A stretch of 64,000 bases of DNA from Pictodentalium vernedei (GCA_031216915.1 CM062294.1:27404985-27468984), one strand, 5' to 3'. Positions 50,834-62,311 are shown, counted from the first letter of the stretch. Numbers and translations are program-made. Notes: generated by a model not told the origin, from the letters alone.

Positions 50834-51288
50834 CTGTATTTACTCTATGTTTTGGGACAGCTAAAAATAATTATTTTCACAGGTGTCCCAATTCTTAGAA
50901 AATGGGGAAAGAACAGAGCCTGGTCATGATTTGAAGCTGAATAAAGTTGTGTGTGATTCGTTTTCCATCACTATATACGAAAATCGCCATCCAATTTTTT
51001 TTTATGTTTTCATTTTTTGCTTCCAAAACATAGCTTATGATCCCTCACTGGAACGAGCGTATTGCGCCCGTTCCAATGAGGGATCACAAGCTATGTTTTG
51101 GAAGCAAAAAATGAAAATTTTTAGTCACCCAAGAATTTTTTTTATGAGTGTCGCCTGCTACTAGCGACGGGCCAACTGGAAAAAAATCTCCTGAATGTCC
51201 CAAACTTTGGAGCATAAAAAAATATAGTTTTCTAGAAAAAATGTGTGTCCCAAATCATAGAGTGTCCCAATACATAGAGTAAATACGA
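50834..51288. mobile_element. TA-flanked palindromic MITE, family M3, inside the LINE
   Basis: Inverted ends CTGTATTTACTCTATGTTTT and, inward from the right, TCGTATTTACTCTATGTATT, each followed by GGGACA. TA lies at 50832-50833 and 51289-51290. The core hairpin (about 50996-51123) has arms TTTTGCTTCCAAAACATAGC and ..GATCCCTCACTGGAACGAGC. This core is related to the variant core in the T1 element at 3404-3645, although the ends are unrelated. It splits the LINE endonuclease right after the DYIV motif. Confidence 0.82.
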
Positions 51289-51290
51289 TA

Positions 51291-51960
51291 TAATCAATGA
51301 CAGATTTCCCCTTTGAGCTCACTGATGTGAAATTATTTGTAAGATTACTACCTCTGCCATTCAAACAACAGATTTTGGCATCAGTTTAAAATTTGACAAA
51401 CACACGTCCATGTTGATTAACTACAGAATCTATCACTTCACGGTTACATATTTCTTCAAATTTTTCATTGAAATCTGCTAAGTCACCAATTCACACATTG
51501 AAGTCACCACACAAAATTATTGGGTGGTCACCACAATGCATATATATGTCTGTTAAAAGAGGACAGAAAAATCCCTCAGCATCTCTACCCCATGGAGAAT
51601 TTTCAGGGGGAAGGTAACATGAAAATGTGACAAAATCATGATTATCTTTGAGACCTTGAAAATGTAAACCGAGTAAACCATCAATCGGCTTATCTACAAC
51701 TGCTATCGTAAAAAGCAAAGATATATAGAATTTTTCACTAAGACCCCCACCCCACCAGAACCTTTCGGTGCTCTTTTATGTTTCAATGCTCGATTATGCC
51801 CAAACCAGCTGTACCCTTCTATCTTTATCTCCTCATTTCCCAAAAGGTGTGTTTCACAAACACATACAATCTCACAATGTAACCATTTTATCAATTGTGT
51901 CTGAAGATCACTTTTCTCCGATGTCCAACCATTTAAGTTGGCTTGAACCAAACTTTATCT
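51291..51960 (-). pseudogene. LINE ORF2 apurinic endonuclease
   Basis: Starts near MVQANLNGWTSEKSDLQTQL (N-terminal strand with the conserved Asn), then VCVCETHLL with the catalytic Glu, GVGVLVKNS, a frame change, FVTFSCYLPPENSPWGRDAE, IILCGDFNV (catalytic D-x-N) and KGKSVIDYIV near 51292-51320. The final SDH-type motif lies beyond the TA insertion as VSHS. At least one frameshift (51703-51718) separates the parts. Confidence 0.82.
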
Positions 51961-52546
51961 TTTCACCAAAAACGTCCAATGTATCTACTGTTTCTACTCT
52001 TCTACACAAACCCTATCTGGAAGATTGTCTCTCCTCTGATTTCTTAATAATGCACCCACTACCCGAAACGATGAAGTCCTTTCCGTTTGGCAATTCATTC
52101 AATACCGTCCTAACGTTTATTTCCATCAAACGTTCTATGTGTGATTTCCCACCTCTTCAGAAACATCTCTTGAAGTCATCTGAATTTTGCAAGTTTTTCT
52201 TAGATGTTAAAAGTAACTTTTTGTCTTCAAGTGAACCAACTCGAAATTTAATCAGGCCAGGCCTATCGCGATAACGTTTCCGGAGATGAACCGCATCAGA
52301 AATAGTTACCGAGCTGAACACATCATCATCACCCAGGGCACACACTAAACTTTTCACAATTTCCGTTATATTCTCATTTGCATTCTCCGGGATATTAGTT
52401 ACTAACAGAACTGTATCACTATCCCTATCAACATTACTTCTGTCAAGGGTATCTGACTCAATTGTCTTCCCAATGTTTATGATTTCAAATCAGTGGCTTT
52501 GTGGGTGTTTGCAAATCATGAACTTCTGTGAAGAGCTAATCAAATC
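51961..52546 (-). pseudogene. LINE ORF1: RRM-like and C-terminal parts
   Basis: SDTVLLVTNIPENANENITE begins an RRM-like domain similar to L1-type ORF1 proteins. It continues with VKSLVCALGDDDVFSSVTIS, HLRKRYRDRPGLIKFRVGSL and KNLQNSDDFKRC. A stop follows (52157-52159). The C-terminal part ERLMEINVRT..NELPNGKDFIVSGSGCI remains readable in another frame to about 52010. ORF1 proteins bind LINE RNA as nucleic-acid chaperones. Confidence 0.75.
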
Positions 52547-53092
52547 TAGGCTGTCACGATTCTTCGATTAATTGATTGCTGATCGATCACGCCGAAATCG
52601 ATAAGTATTTTTCATTGTCGAAGAATCGGTAAATTTTACCCCGTTTTAGACGTTTAATAATTAAAAAAAAAATGAAAAAACTATTGTTTCTTAAGGTAAA
52701 GGGTCAAGAACGTTGACGTTAAATCTCAAGAAGCCTTTAGAAGCATTTGCCTTTTAGGAACATTCAAAGGTTTGATGTTCTGAACTTTTGAACCGTCAGT
52801 GTAATAATCAAGATTGGTCGGCAGTTGCGAACTTGCGAAGTTCGCAACTGACGACCGGTCTTGATTATTACACTGACGGTTCAAAAGTTCAGAACATCAA
52901 ACCTTTGAATGTACCTAAAAGAGGATCGTCTTCGTTGTTTACTTGAGGAAGGTCACTGACTTGAACTTCATTTTTAACAACTTAAAGAGAGGGAAATGTG
53001 GGGACGGGGTCATCTATGTATGATTAATCGATTATAGTCGATTATTTGCGACGATTAATCGATTCTTAAATTCAAAAATCGTGACAGCCCTA
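52547..53092. mobile_element. hAT MITE, family H1 (copy 2), in LINE ORF1
   Basis: A 546-bp element; ends TAGGCTGTCACGATT / AATCGTGACAGCCCTA. Flanks ATCAAATC (52539-52546) and ATCGAATC (53093-53100) match in 7 of 8 bases. The central hairpin (about 52765-52918) has the same arms as 3818-4351 (TTCTGAACTTTTGAACCGTC) and the axis TTGCGAACTTGCGAAGTTCGCAA. Confidence 0.9.
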
Positions 53093-53547
53093 ATCGAATC
53101 GTGACTGTTGAGCAGTGATCTGAAGGTCAATATCATCAACTTTGAATACTTCTAACTTATTATCAATTGAAGTCATCAACTCACCCTTCAATTTATCTAA
53201 TTTGCTGTCCACATTTTTGCGAAGTCCGTCCTGACCCCTTTTAACATCATTAACTATTTTCACAATCTCAGTTAATTGTTGAGCTACAGTTGACTGCTCA
53301 TGATCACTTTCACATATCTGGAAGATTGTCTCTCCTCTGATTTCTTAATAATGCGCCCACTACACAAAACGATGAAGTCCTTTCCGTTTGGCAATTCATT
53401 CAATACCATCCTAACGTTTATTTCCATCAAACGTTCTATGTGTGATTTCCCACCTCTTCAGAAACATCTCTTGAAGTCATCTGAATTTTGCAAGTTTTTC
53501 TTAGACGTTAAAAGTAACTTTTTGTCTTCAAGTGAACCAACTCGCGC
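53093..53547 (-). pseudogene. LINE 5' part: ORF1 coiled coil preceded by a duplicated ORF1 piece
   Basis: 53101-53290 translates on the minus strand to a coiled-coil-like stretch (KRGQDGLRKNVDSKLDKLKG) typical of the ORF1 N-terminal half. Upstream of it on the element strand, 53316-53545 is a ~230-bp direct copy of ORF1 RRM/C-terminal sequence at 52016-52253 (for example CCTTTCCGTTTGGCAATTCA). It lies in an order impossible for a normal LINE. Probable template switching or rearrangement at insertion. Confidence 0.75.
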
Positions 53548-53633
53548 AAACTATATATGTATAACACCAGTTAACATCTCTTGAGTTTATATATGTATAA
53601 CATTAGTTAACATCTCTTGAGTTTGTTTCTGTA

Positions 53634-53776
53634 CTATTTATTTATTTATTTATTGGAGTTTAAGGTCACATATTTCTGCACAATGTCTAATCATGACCTC
53701 GACAGTTTTACGGGTGGAGGAAGGCAGAGTACCCTGGATAGAACCACCGAGGAACGGCGAGCAATTTTCAGCTCCC
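53634..53776 (-). mobile_element. 5'-truncated SINE, family S
   Basis: Tail and 3' body only ((TTTA)n, GGTCACATATTTCTGCACAA, GGGTGGAGGAAGGCAGAGTA). The exact 13-bp duplication GTTTGTTTCTGTA at 53621-53633 and 53777-53789 shows it was truncated at insertion, the typical outcome of target-primed reverse transcription. Confidence 0.9.
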
Positions 53777-53854
53777 GTTTGTTTCTGTATAACACTATTT
53801 AAACTCTTGAGTTTACATATGTATAATACAAGTTAACATATCTTGAGTTTATAT

Positions 53855-54047
53855 ATGTATTATTTATTGGTGTTTAGGGTCACATACTTCTTCACAATGG
53901 CCACAACATGGAGATAAAGTCACGGTCTGTCAATCATAAACCTCAAGTTGGCCATTTTAGAGGACTGACACCCCAAGCATTAGTGACTTGGTCCTATTTT
54001 ACCAGTGAAACAGAGCTTGTTTACCACAGTAAACAAGCACTGCTTCA
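53855..54047. mobile_element. SINE-related element, family S2 (copy 2)
   Basis: TTTATTGGTGTTTAGGGTCAC start, then AACATGGAGATAAAGTCACG, GGCCATTTTAGAGGACTGAC and ACCACAGTAAACAAGCACTG. It is interrupted at TTCA by the M1 MITE and resumes after 54361 with CACTTCCTGTGG, as judged from the copies at 20725 and 58872. Confidence 0.6.
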
Positions 54048-54361
54048 CAGTTAAAACTAGAAGTCCTGTCACGAATAGTGCGCTTATCTAGGCTTAATTG
54101 CGCGTTGCAATTGCGCGCAATTTCCATATCGAATGGCATCCAAAGCACGGCAGGTTCTCCTGGTTACTCATAGCAAACACATGCAATGTTTCTGCCAATG
54201 GACCTCCGGGTCACCTGGAGGTCCATTGGCTGAAACATTGCTTGTGCACAGGCCATATGTACAGAATTTGATAGCTTTACTTGGGCCATAACGCGTACAT
54301 TAACGCGCATATCAACGTGCTATTTGTGCGCATTTCATGACAGGACTTCTAGTTTTAACTG
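54048..54361. mobile_element. Palindromic MITE, family M1 (copy 4)
   Basis: Ends CAGTTAAAACTAGAAGTCCT / AGGACTTCTAGTTTTAACTG. The core is CCAATGGACCTCCGGGT with its complement (54196-54231). Here the flanks are TCA on both sides (54045-54047 and 54362-54364), not TA. The intact site TCACTTCC is visible in the related copy near 59078. Confidence 0.85.
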
Positions 54362-55157
54362 TCACTTCCTGTGGTATATAATATGAGTTAACATATCAGA
54401 GTTTACATATGTACATATGTATAATACCAGTTAATGTCTCAATTTATTTAAGTATAACACTAGTTAACATCTCTTGAATTTATGTACGTAAAATACCAGT
54501 TAATGTCTTGAGTTTAGAGATGCATAATACCAGTTAACAACTTGTGTTTATACATGTAAAGTGTTAACTAACATCTCCTGACTTTATGTGTATAACACTA
54601 GTCAATATCTCTTGAGTTTTTTTGTATAAGATAACATCTCTTGAGTTTATATATGAATAATACTATTTAAGATCTTTTGTGTTTATATATGTGTAATACA
54701 AGTTAACGTATCTGAGTTTACATATGTATAACACCAATTAGCATATCTTGAATTTATATATGTATAACACCAGTTAACATCTCTTGAGCTTATATATGCA
54801 TAACACTAGTTAACATCTCTTGAGCTTATATATGTATAATACAAGTTAATGTATTGTAGTTTACATTTGTATAACACTAGTTAACATCCCCTGTGTTTAT
54901 ACATGTACAACTTTAATTAAAATCTGTTGCATTTATATGTGAATAATACTAGTTAACATCTCATGTTTATATATTTATAACAGAAGTCAACGTATCAGAG
55001 TTTACATATGTATAACACCAATTAGCATATCTTGAGTATATATACATGTTTGTATAACACAAGTTAACATCTCTTGAGTTTATATATGTATAACATTAGT
55101 TAACATCTTTTGAGATTATATATGTATAATATAAGTTAACATCTCTTGATGTACAAC

Positions 55158-56339
55158 TAGGGCTTCACGGTATTGGAAATTGCAATACCAGTATCGGTAT
55201 TGCAAAAAATACTGCAGTATACCGGTATATCGTCAACACTAACGACAAGTAAGTTTCAGTTTTGAATTGAATACAAGTCTTGTGTCACGATAAAATTAAA
55301 TTCTTTTAAATGACAAAATAATTATGCATTTTAGCCAAGAATGCCTAATTATTTTATCATTTAAAAGAATTCATGATTAAATTATTAAATAGGCTTCATG
55401 TTCAGCTGTTGCGAAAACCTTTATTTACCTGACATAAACAATGTTCTATTTTTTGAGCATCGACGTGTGATCTCACTTGATGAAAACATGTGCATTCTGT
55501 CCCCATATTCAGAACATGAACAGAACATATGCCAGTAATATCAATCCCATTCTAGCTCGTCACCATTGATTCTCTTGGTGCTGGGTATAGGTCCTCAGAC
55601 TGATGACATTTCTGATCGATTTAAAATACAGAGGTGATCACCATTAGCTATTGTGCAAAAATATGTGACCTTAAGCACCAACAAATGAATAAATAATAAA
55701 ATATATATCAAAGTCATCAGTCTGATTTTTTTATTATTATTATTATTATGGTCAATAAACAAATATGTACAAATAAAATAATAAAGATGCCTGAAAATTT
55801 TAAAATTTACATAATTTTTTTCACATATTAGTAGCTAAAAATGAAAGTTGTTTCACTAGTTAATTACGCGCTGTGAAATGACACAGTTGCTTTAAATGCA
55901 TTCTTTGTTCATATAGTTCGAATTTCCTGAGGATGGATTAACTTGCATAATAAGTGTTTACATAAGATTCACTCAACAGTGTTCACCCAGGTTGACATGT
56001 TTACGTAGTCAATGTACTTACAAATGTGTGCTTTATTATGTGAAAGGTTGTATAGAAAATAGTCTTGCAATATAATTTATGGATTAAAACTAAAGAGTGC
56101 CCAAGGTGACAATTAATATGAACTTCCCTAACACTTTCGCCAGATTGTCTAATTTCGTATAATTTCGTTTATCAATCGAAGCTGAATTTTTTACTTCCAT
56201 TTTCATTTTTTACTCATGAAACAGATGCAGCCAAAGAAATATATACCATGACAGATGATATACCAGTACTTTTAAATTCAGTCGATATCGACCCTGTATT
56301 TTTGGCAATACCGGTATATCGAAAAACCGTGAAGCTCTG
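55158..56339. mobile_element. hAT element, family H4, non-autonomous, in the minisatellite
   Basis: 1182 bp. Ends TAGGGCTTCACGGTATTG and, inward from the right, CAGAGCTTCACGGTTTTTCG. Exact 8-bp duplication TGTACAAC at 55150-55157 and 56340-56347. Subterminal CGGTATACCGGTATATCG motifs occur at both ends. An internal hairpin at about 55296-55372 (ATTCTTTTAAATGACAAAAT and complement) and a SINE-like tail fragment (ATTAGCTATTGTGCAAAAAT.., 55645-55705) are inside. No transposase. Confidence 0.9.
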
Positions 56340-57935
56340 TGTACAACACTATTTAACATCTCTTGAGTTTATATATGTATAATACAAGTTAACATATCAG
56401 AGTTTACATATGAATAACACAAGTTAACATCTTGTGTTTATATATGCTAGTTAACATCTCTTGTGTTTATATATGTATAATCCATGTTACCATATCAGAG
56501 TTTACGAATGAATAACATAAGTTAACATCTCGTGTTTATACATGTATAACATTAGTAAACACATGTTGTGTTTATATAGGTATAATACTGATTAACATCT
56601 CTAGAATTTATATATGTACAACACTGTTTTACATCTCTTGAGTTTATATATGTATAATACAAGTTAAATATCTGAGTTTATATATGTATAATACAAGTTA
56701 ACATAACTGAGTTTATATATGTACAATAAAAGTTAACATAACTGAGTTTATATGTACATATGTATTAACACCAATTAGTGTCTCTTAAATTCATATATGT
56801 ATAACATATCGAGCATATATATGTATAATACTAGTTAACATCTCTTTCATTTATATATGTACAACACTATTTAACATCACTCGAGTTTATATATGTATAA
56901 TACAAGTAAATGTATCAGTTTATACATGTATAACACTAGGTAACATCTCTTGAGTTAATATATGTATAATACAAGTTAACATCTCTTGAATTTACATATG
57001 CACAACACTATTTAACATCAAGTTTATATATAAATAATGCAAGTTAACGTATCTGAGTTTATACATGCTAGTTAACATCTCTTTTGTTTATATATGTATA
57101 ATACAAGTTAACATACCTATAACACAAGTTAATATCTTGTGTTTAAACATGTATAACTCTAGATAACATCTGTTGTGTTTATATAGGTATAATACTAGTT
57201 AACATCTCTTGAATTTATATATGTACAACACTATTTTACATCTCTTGAGTTTATATATGCATAATACAAGTTAACGTATATGAGTTTATATATGTATAAT
57301 ACAAGTTAACATAACACAGTTTGCACATACATATGTATTAACACCAATTAGTGTCTCTTAAATTCATATATGTATAACACTAATTGACATCTCGAGCATA
57401 TATAACTTTAATACTAGTTAAAATCTCTTGATTTTTTATATGTACAACACTATTTAACATCACTTAAGTTTATATTATGTATAATTCAAGTTAACATATC
57501 TGAGTTTATGTATGTATAATACAAGTTAATGTATCAGAGTTTGCATATATACATATGTATATATACACCAGTTAGAGTCACTTGAACTTGTATATGTATA
57601 AAACCAGTTAAGGGTTTATATAGGGTTTATATATGAAAAATATGAGTTAACATATGTATACTACTAGTTGACACCTCTGGAGTTTATATGTATACAACAC
57701 TAGTTAACCTCTTAAGTTTATATATGTATAATACAGGTCTACTTATCCAAGTTTATATATGTACAATGCTAATCATTGTCTCTTAAATTTATATATGTAT
57801 AACACTAGATAACATCTCTAGAATTTATATATGTATAATACAAGTTAACATATCTGAGTTGATATATGTATAATACAAGTTAACATATCTGAGTTTATTT
57901 ATGTAGAACACTTGTTAACATATTTTGAGTTTATA

Positions 57936-58192
57936 CAGTACGTGGAGAGTGTATTATCACTAAATCACCTGCAGAGTGGAGATTCCACCTGAGCAATAAT
58001 TGCAAATGTGTTGCAAAGCATAACCAGCACCAGCAAAGTTTCAGCCAATGGACCTCCGGGTTAAACCCGGAGGTCCATTGGCTGAAACATTGCTTGTGTT
58101 TTTTGACAATATGTACAAAATTTGAAAGTTATAGCTTGGGCGATAACTCCACTCCGCAGTTGATTTAATTACAATCCACTCTCCACGTACTG
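57936..58192. mobile_element. TA-flanked palindromic MITE, family M2 (copy 1)
   Basis: Ends CAGTACGTGGAGAGTGTATT and, inward from the right, CAGTACGTGGAGAGTGGATT. TA at 57934-57935 and 58193-58194. Removing it restores a minisatellite unit. The core at about 58040-58088 is the palindrome CAGCCAATGGACCTCCGGG with its complement around TTAA. Core and right-hand body are shared with family M1, the ends are not. Confidence 0.9.
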
Positions 58193-58871
58193 TATATGTA
58201 TAACACTAATTAACGTCTCTTGAGTTTATATGTGCATAATTCAAGTTAATGTTTCTGAGTTTATATATGTATAACACCTGTTAACATCTCTTGGATTTAT
58301 ATATGTCCAATACTAGTTAACATCTCTTGAGTTTATATATGTATAATACAAGTTAACATATCTGAGTTTACGCATGTATAACACTGGTTAAAATCTCTCA
58401 AGTTTGTATATGTTCAATATTAGTTAACATTTCTTGTGTTTATATATGTATAATACACGTTAACGAATCAGAGTTTACATATGTGTAACACCAATTAGCA
58501 TCTCTCGAGTTCATATATGGATATATAACTAGTTAACATCTCTTGAGTTTATACAATTCAAGTTAACGTTATCTGAGTTTATACATGCACAAAACTAGTT
58601 ATTAACATCTCTTGAGTCTATGTATGTATAACACTAATTTACATCTTTAGAATTTATATATGCATAATTCAAGTTAACGTACTGAGTTTATATGTGTATA
58701 ATACCAGTTAACATCTTTTGAGTTTATATATGTATACAACCAGCTAACAACTCTTGAGTTTATGTGTGTATAATACCAGTTAACGTCTCTTGAGTTTATA
58801 GATGTATAATACAAGTTAACATATTTCAGTTTATAGATGTATAATACTTGTTAACATCTCTTCAGTTTATA

Positions 58872-59150
58872 CACATTTATTTATTGGTGTTTATACTTCT
58901 GCACAATGGCTAATCATGACCACAATATGGCGATAACGTCAAGGTCAGTCAATTGTTTATAAATCGTTTATGGCCCATGTTGCCCGTTTTAGATGACTTG
59001 CATCACAAGCATAAGTGACTAGTCTAATTTTACCAACCAGTAAAATGGTGCTCATTTACCACAGTAAACAAGCCCTGCCTCACTTCCAGGGGTTCCCGCG
59101 GGAAATTTTACCAGTGAAAAAGAGCTTGTTTACCACAGCAGTTAACATAT
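58872..59150. mobile_element. SINE-related element, family S2 (copy 3)
   Basis: TTTATTTATTGGTGTTTATA, GCACAATGGCTAATCATGAC, AATATGGCGATAACGTCAAG, ACCACAGTAAACAAGCCCTG, CACTTCCAGGGGTTCCCGCG, followed by a partial internal repeat TTTTACCAGTGAAAAAGAGC. It gives the uninterrupted sequence for the site occupied by the M1 element in copy 2. Confidence 0.6.
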
Positions 59151-59285
59151 CAAGTTTATACATGTGTAACACTACCGGTTGTTAACATATCAAGTTTATA
59201 TATGTATATTACAAGTTGACGTATCTGAGTTTATTTATGTAGAATATAAGTTAACATATCTTCAGTTTATATATTGAACACAAGC

Positions 59286-61802
59286 AAAGCAGTTGCCTGA
59301 AATATTTTTATAACGTCAGACCATTTTCATGTAAATTCAAAGAAATACAATGCATCCAAAAGCATTATTTCTACAGGCCATCAGTCATATGGGGATATAA
59401 AGTTTGATTTTGAAACCTTTCCACCATGCAAACATGATTTCAGTTTTTTCATCTGGTCCCAATCACAACACTGTATTCTTAAGGAACCTGTACATTTAGT
59501 GCATACACTACTGCCTAAGCGACCGTTACATGAATATCCTAGGTCCGAAGTGAGACAAAAGTATTAAACCCACACGATATTATGCGAACAATGAATGCAG
59601 TAATTAAATTGGACAAGACATTTGGAGTGAAAGGGATTAACTCCAGAGAGCATAATCTCGGCATTAATTGTGAAATAGATTACACCAAATAAATTATTGC
59701 ATGTTGATGTCACAGAACATCAGAATGATAACCAGTCATCAATAATTTTCTGAATCTTTTTTATGTACACGTACGTTTGTGTCGGAATGTTGCAATTTGT
59801 TGGAATTTTAAAAAAATTCTTTCTGATTAAAAACGTAAATATTTTATGAGTGATGGTAACTGTCATTTTGTCGAATTGAGAATGTTGAGGTACACATATA
59901 TTTCGACCACAAAATTGCGAGAATCGTGTAAAATACGACAATAAGTACATCCTTTTCGTTCAGGTGCCCTAGAAATTAATTACAGCTGTAACCTATTTGA
60001 CCATGAATCACAGCGATTTTAATATCGTGTTGGACATTGACTCGAAAAACAATCGCCAATATTAGTCGGTGACTTCTCTTAGATCTTCAGTGAAGATATC
60101 GTGGGCCTGGGATATTCATGTAATGGTCGCTTGCGCAGTAGTGTAGTTTCACATTATCTTGATTGAGCTTCACTTGTAGATTTTCTTATTATCTCATCAT
60201 CCTATTACCTTTTGCTTCATTCTTTTTTATAAAATTAAATTTATAAATCAGAGAAACCAGTTCAATTCATGAAAAATAAAGCCTTTACTATTTTTATTAT
60301 CAAGATATCAAGATCAGAAGTTTGCCTTCTTGAACCTTTGGACCCAAAAGGCCACTTTTTCGGTCCATGAACATGATGTGTCATGACTTGGATGGCTCCT
60401 CCATCAAAGTGTGCTTTCGACCAATAAATTAGGGTTCAACCAATGATCAGAATTGGTCACCCAAATTGGCTTATTGTCGGCAATCAGCAACAGCAATAGC
60501 TCCTGGAACAGCGGTTCAACTGATTGTTGCCAAGCATTTTGTTATTATTTGTAAAACATATTTTATCTTTTGCAATTGTTCAATTGTTAATGTAAAATGA
60601 TGTCAATGATACCATTCAATAAATTTGAGAAACAACCACAATGTGCATTCTTAATTTCACTAGATGCCCCTTTACAGGATATGCAAGTTAAAAGACATGT
60701 AAAGTTTACAAGTGAGCATACTTGTGGCAATCACCAGTTCACACTGGAAAAAGTGATGGTTGCACTCCATTGACTCAGGTGGCAGTAAAATGATCAGTCG
60801 CGCTTTACCGCCCACGTATGCATGTCTGGTCATTTTACTGCGACGTGAGTCAATGAAGTTTTACCACTGTGAAATATGTTCAATTTAATGTAGTTCTTTC
60901 AAGCTTTAACTCATCTAGTAGTGCATGGTATTACAATCGGAATCAGCATTGGAATCGGTCAATTTTGAGCTCACGTAACAGGTAATTGGTCAGCAGCCAT
61001 TTTTGGTAATCGGTTGTACACTACAATTAATATTTTCAATGCGCAACCCACTGACTGCGTGTTTAAAATATTTATTAATCTACACCCAACTAATGAATAT
61101 GAACTCTTCCAACTGCTGTCATTGAACTGATATAAAAGATACTGCCAAGGATCAGATGGTAAGCATTTCAACTTGAGTAGATTTTCTAGAAACTTATAGT
61201 GAATGACATACCTTAGCTAAGATTTTTAAATCCACAAATTTATTCCATTCCATCCAAGATCATTGGGAAAATTAATATTCCACATCCATTCCATCCATGA
61301 ATAAGAAAACAGAAAAATGCGAACTCCACACATAATACACAAATCTTCTAATTCATGTAACTCAAGTTTCAGGCGTATTCAATCAACAATCGAGTACATT
61401 CTCCTCAGAGTGTCTTCTATACTGAAAGATCCACTTCTATTTTTGCCCAGAGATTGAAGTTTGTTCAGTCGAAGGCACCTTGTCCTTCATTGTGGCGAAT
61501 ATCCACTTCTCGAGCGCATGAAATATCCTCAGCAACTCTTGATATTATAATTAGATGTGACTTTATATTATATCCACACAGAGAATGAGAGACCCTACAA
61601 TACACATTATCCTGTATAAGTCTTGTATTTACCTTCAACCCAGTTGGTACAGTTGAAACTATAAGTTCTGTAAGTAATAGCATGCTGAGTAAGTTCACTT
61701 TTGTCCCTATCAAATTCAAACTGCACCATTAGCAGAACTCAATTCCTAGAGAAAAACAGCATACCCAACTCTGTACAATTCTATACTAGTAAATAAAGTT
61801 CA
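59286..61802. other. Non-coding AT-rich stretch
   Basis: No gene found; minus frames at 59720-59950, 60971-61171 and 61465-61719 lack domains. Hints of old repeats: 59321-59345 matches one arm of the 27258 palindrome; 60336-60410 and 61090-61145 resemble the two ends of family T3. An imperfect inverted pair TTGACTCAGGTGGCAGTAAAATGA / TCATTTTACTGCGACGTGAGTCAA lies at 60769-60857. Confidence 0.4.
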
Positions 61803-62052
61803 TTAACTGGTAGAGTGCTGGAAGCCCATATTTGGGCTTTACACTGACATGCAGGGACCGTAATGTAAAGACCTCATGTTCAGTGGATATGCTTCATATT
61901 ATCTTTAAAATGAAATTATTTAGTCTGTATAGATTTGCCTTGTTACAATTTATGGGAGAGTGCCTTAAGGCACTCTCCCATAAATTGTAACAAGGCAAAG
62001 ACATGTGAACAAATTTTGATGGTCAAAAATAGTTTAGCTCTGTACCAGTTAA
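61803..62052. mobile_element. TTAA-type palindromic MITE, family T2 (copy 3)
   Basis: TTAA at 61803-61806 and 62049-62052; ends TTAACTGGTAGAGTGCTGGA / CTCTGTACCAGTTAA. A near-perfect core hairpin at 61938-61998 has arms GCCTTGTTACAATTTATGGG and an axis at GAGTGCCTTAAGGCACTC. Confidence 0.85.
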
Positions 62053-62125
62053 CATGTTCCTAACCTCTATAGGGATACATGAACATGCGATGACATAAAA
62101 AGATATCAAAATTTGACAGCATATA

Positions 62126-62277
62126 CAGAATAAAGAGAGTGGATTATTACTTAATCGCAGCGCCATATATACCACTCAAATTTTTTTTTTATTTATATGT
62201 CACAAGAAATGCTTGCAAACTCTGGGTGAAAAATCTTTCCCACAGCGATTTAGTAGTAATCCACCATCCACATACCG
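62126..62277. mobile_element. TA-flanked MITE, family M2-like (copy 2, short)
   Basis: A 152-bp element. Left end CAGAATAAAGAGAGTGGATT; right end, inward, CGGTATGTGGATGGTGGATT. TA at 62124-62125 and 62278-62279. The following ATTACTWAATCGC matches on both sides. It lacks the CCGGGTT core of 57936-58192. Confidence 0.7.
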
Positions 62278-62311
62278 TAGTTTCAATATTTTTTTCCTGT
62301 CTGATCAGTTC

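Larger units (their letters stand above)
47438..53547 (-). mobile_element. LINE with ORF1/ORF2, near full length but inactive
   Basis: Minus-strand non-LTR retrotransposon inserted in the minisatellite. The 3' end is at the left: tail GAATTACTTACTTATTTACT-TAC on the element strand. The 5' end is near 53547. Possible short target duplication TATATA (before 47438 and from 53552). Content from 5' to 3': a duplicated ORF1 piece, ORF1 coiled coil and RRM-like parts, apurinic endonuclease, linker, RT, C-terminal zinc knuckle, ~500-bp 3' UTR. Two DNA elements sit inside it (50834-51288 and 52547-53092). Frameshifts and stops inactivate it. The ORF1 and endonuclease types fit an L1/Tx1/CR1-like LINE; clade not resolved. 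Confidence 0.85.
53548..55157. repeat. ~36-bp AT-rich minisatellite, block 2
   Basis: Same unit as block 1, interrupted by a truncated SINE (53634-53776), an S2 element (53855-54047) and an M1 MITE (54048-54361). The empty unit phase before and after each insertion is consistent with simple interruptions of one array. Confidence 0.9.
56340..59285. repeat. ~36-bp AT-rich minisatellite, block 3
   Basis: Longest block, again GTTAACATCTCTTGAGTTTA-TATATGTATAATACAA units with alternating TAATACAAG / TAACACTAG variants. Two- and three-unit higher-order patterns are suggested (units with CTGAGTTTATA alternate with CTCTTGAGTTTATA). Interrupted by the element at 57936-58192 and the S2 element at 58872-59150. 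Fades out near 59285. Confidence 0.9.

Noticed and set aside
46361-59285. CRISPR-like array of ~36-bp repeats
   Set aside because: The whole unit repeats with no unique spacers, the units are diverged, and the context is eukaryotic. It is a minisatellite.
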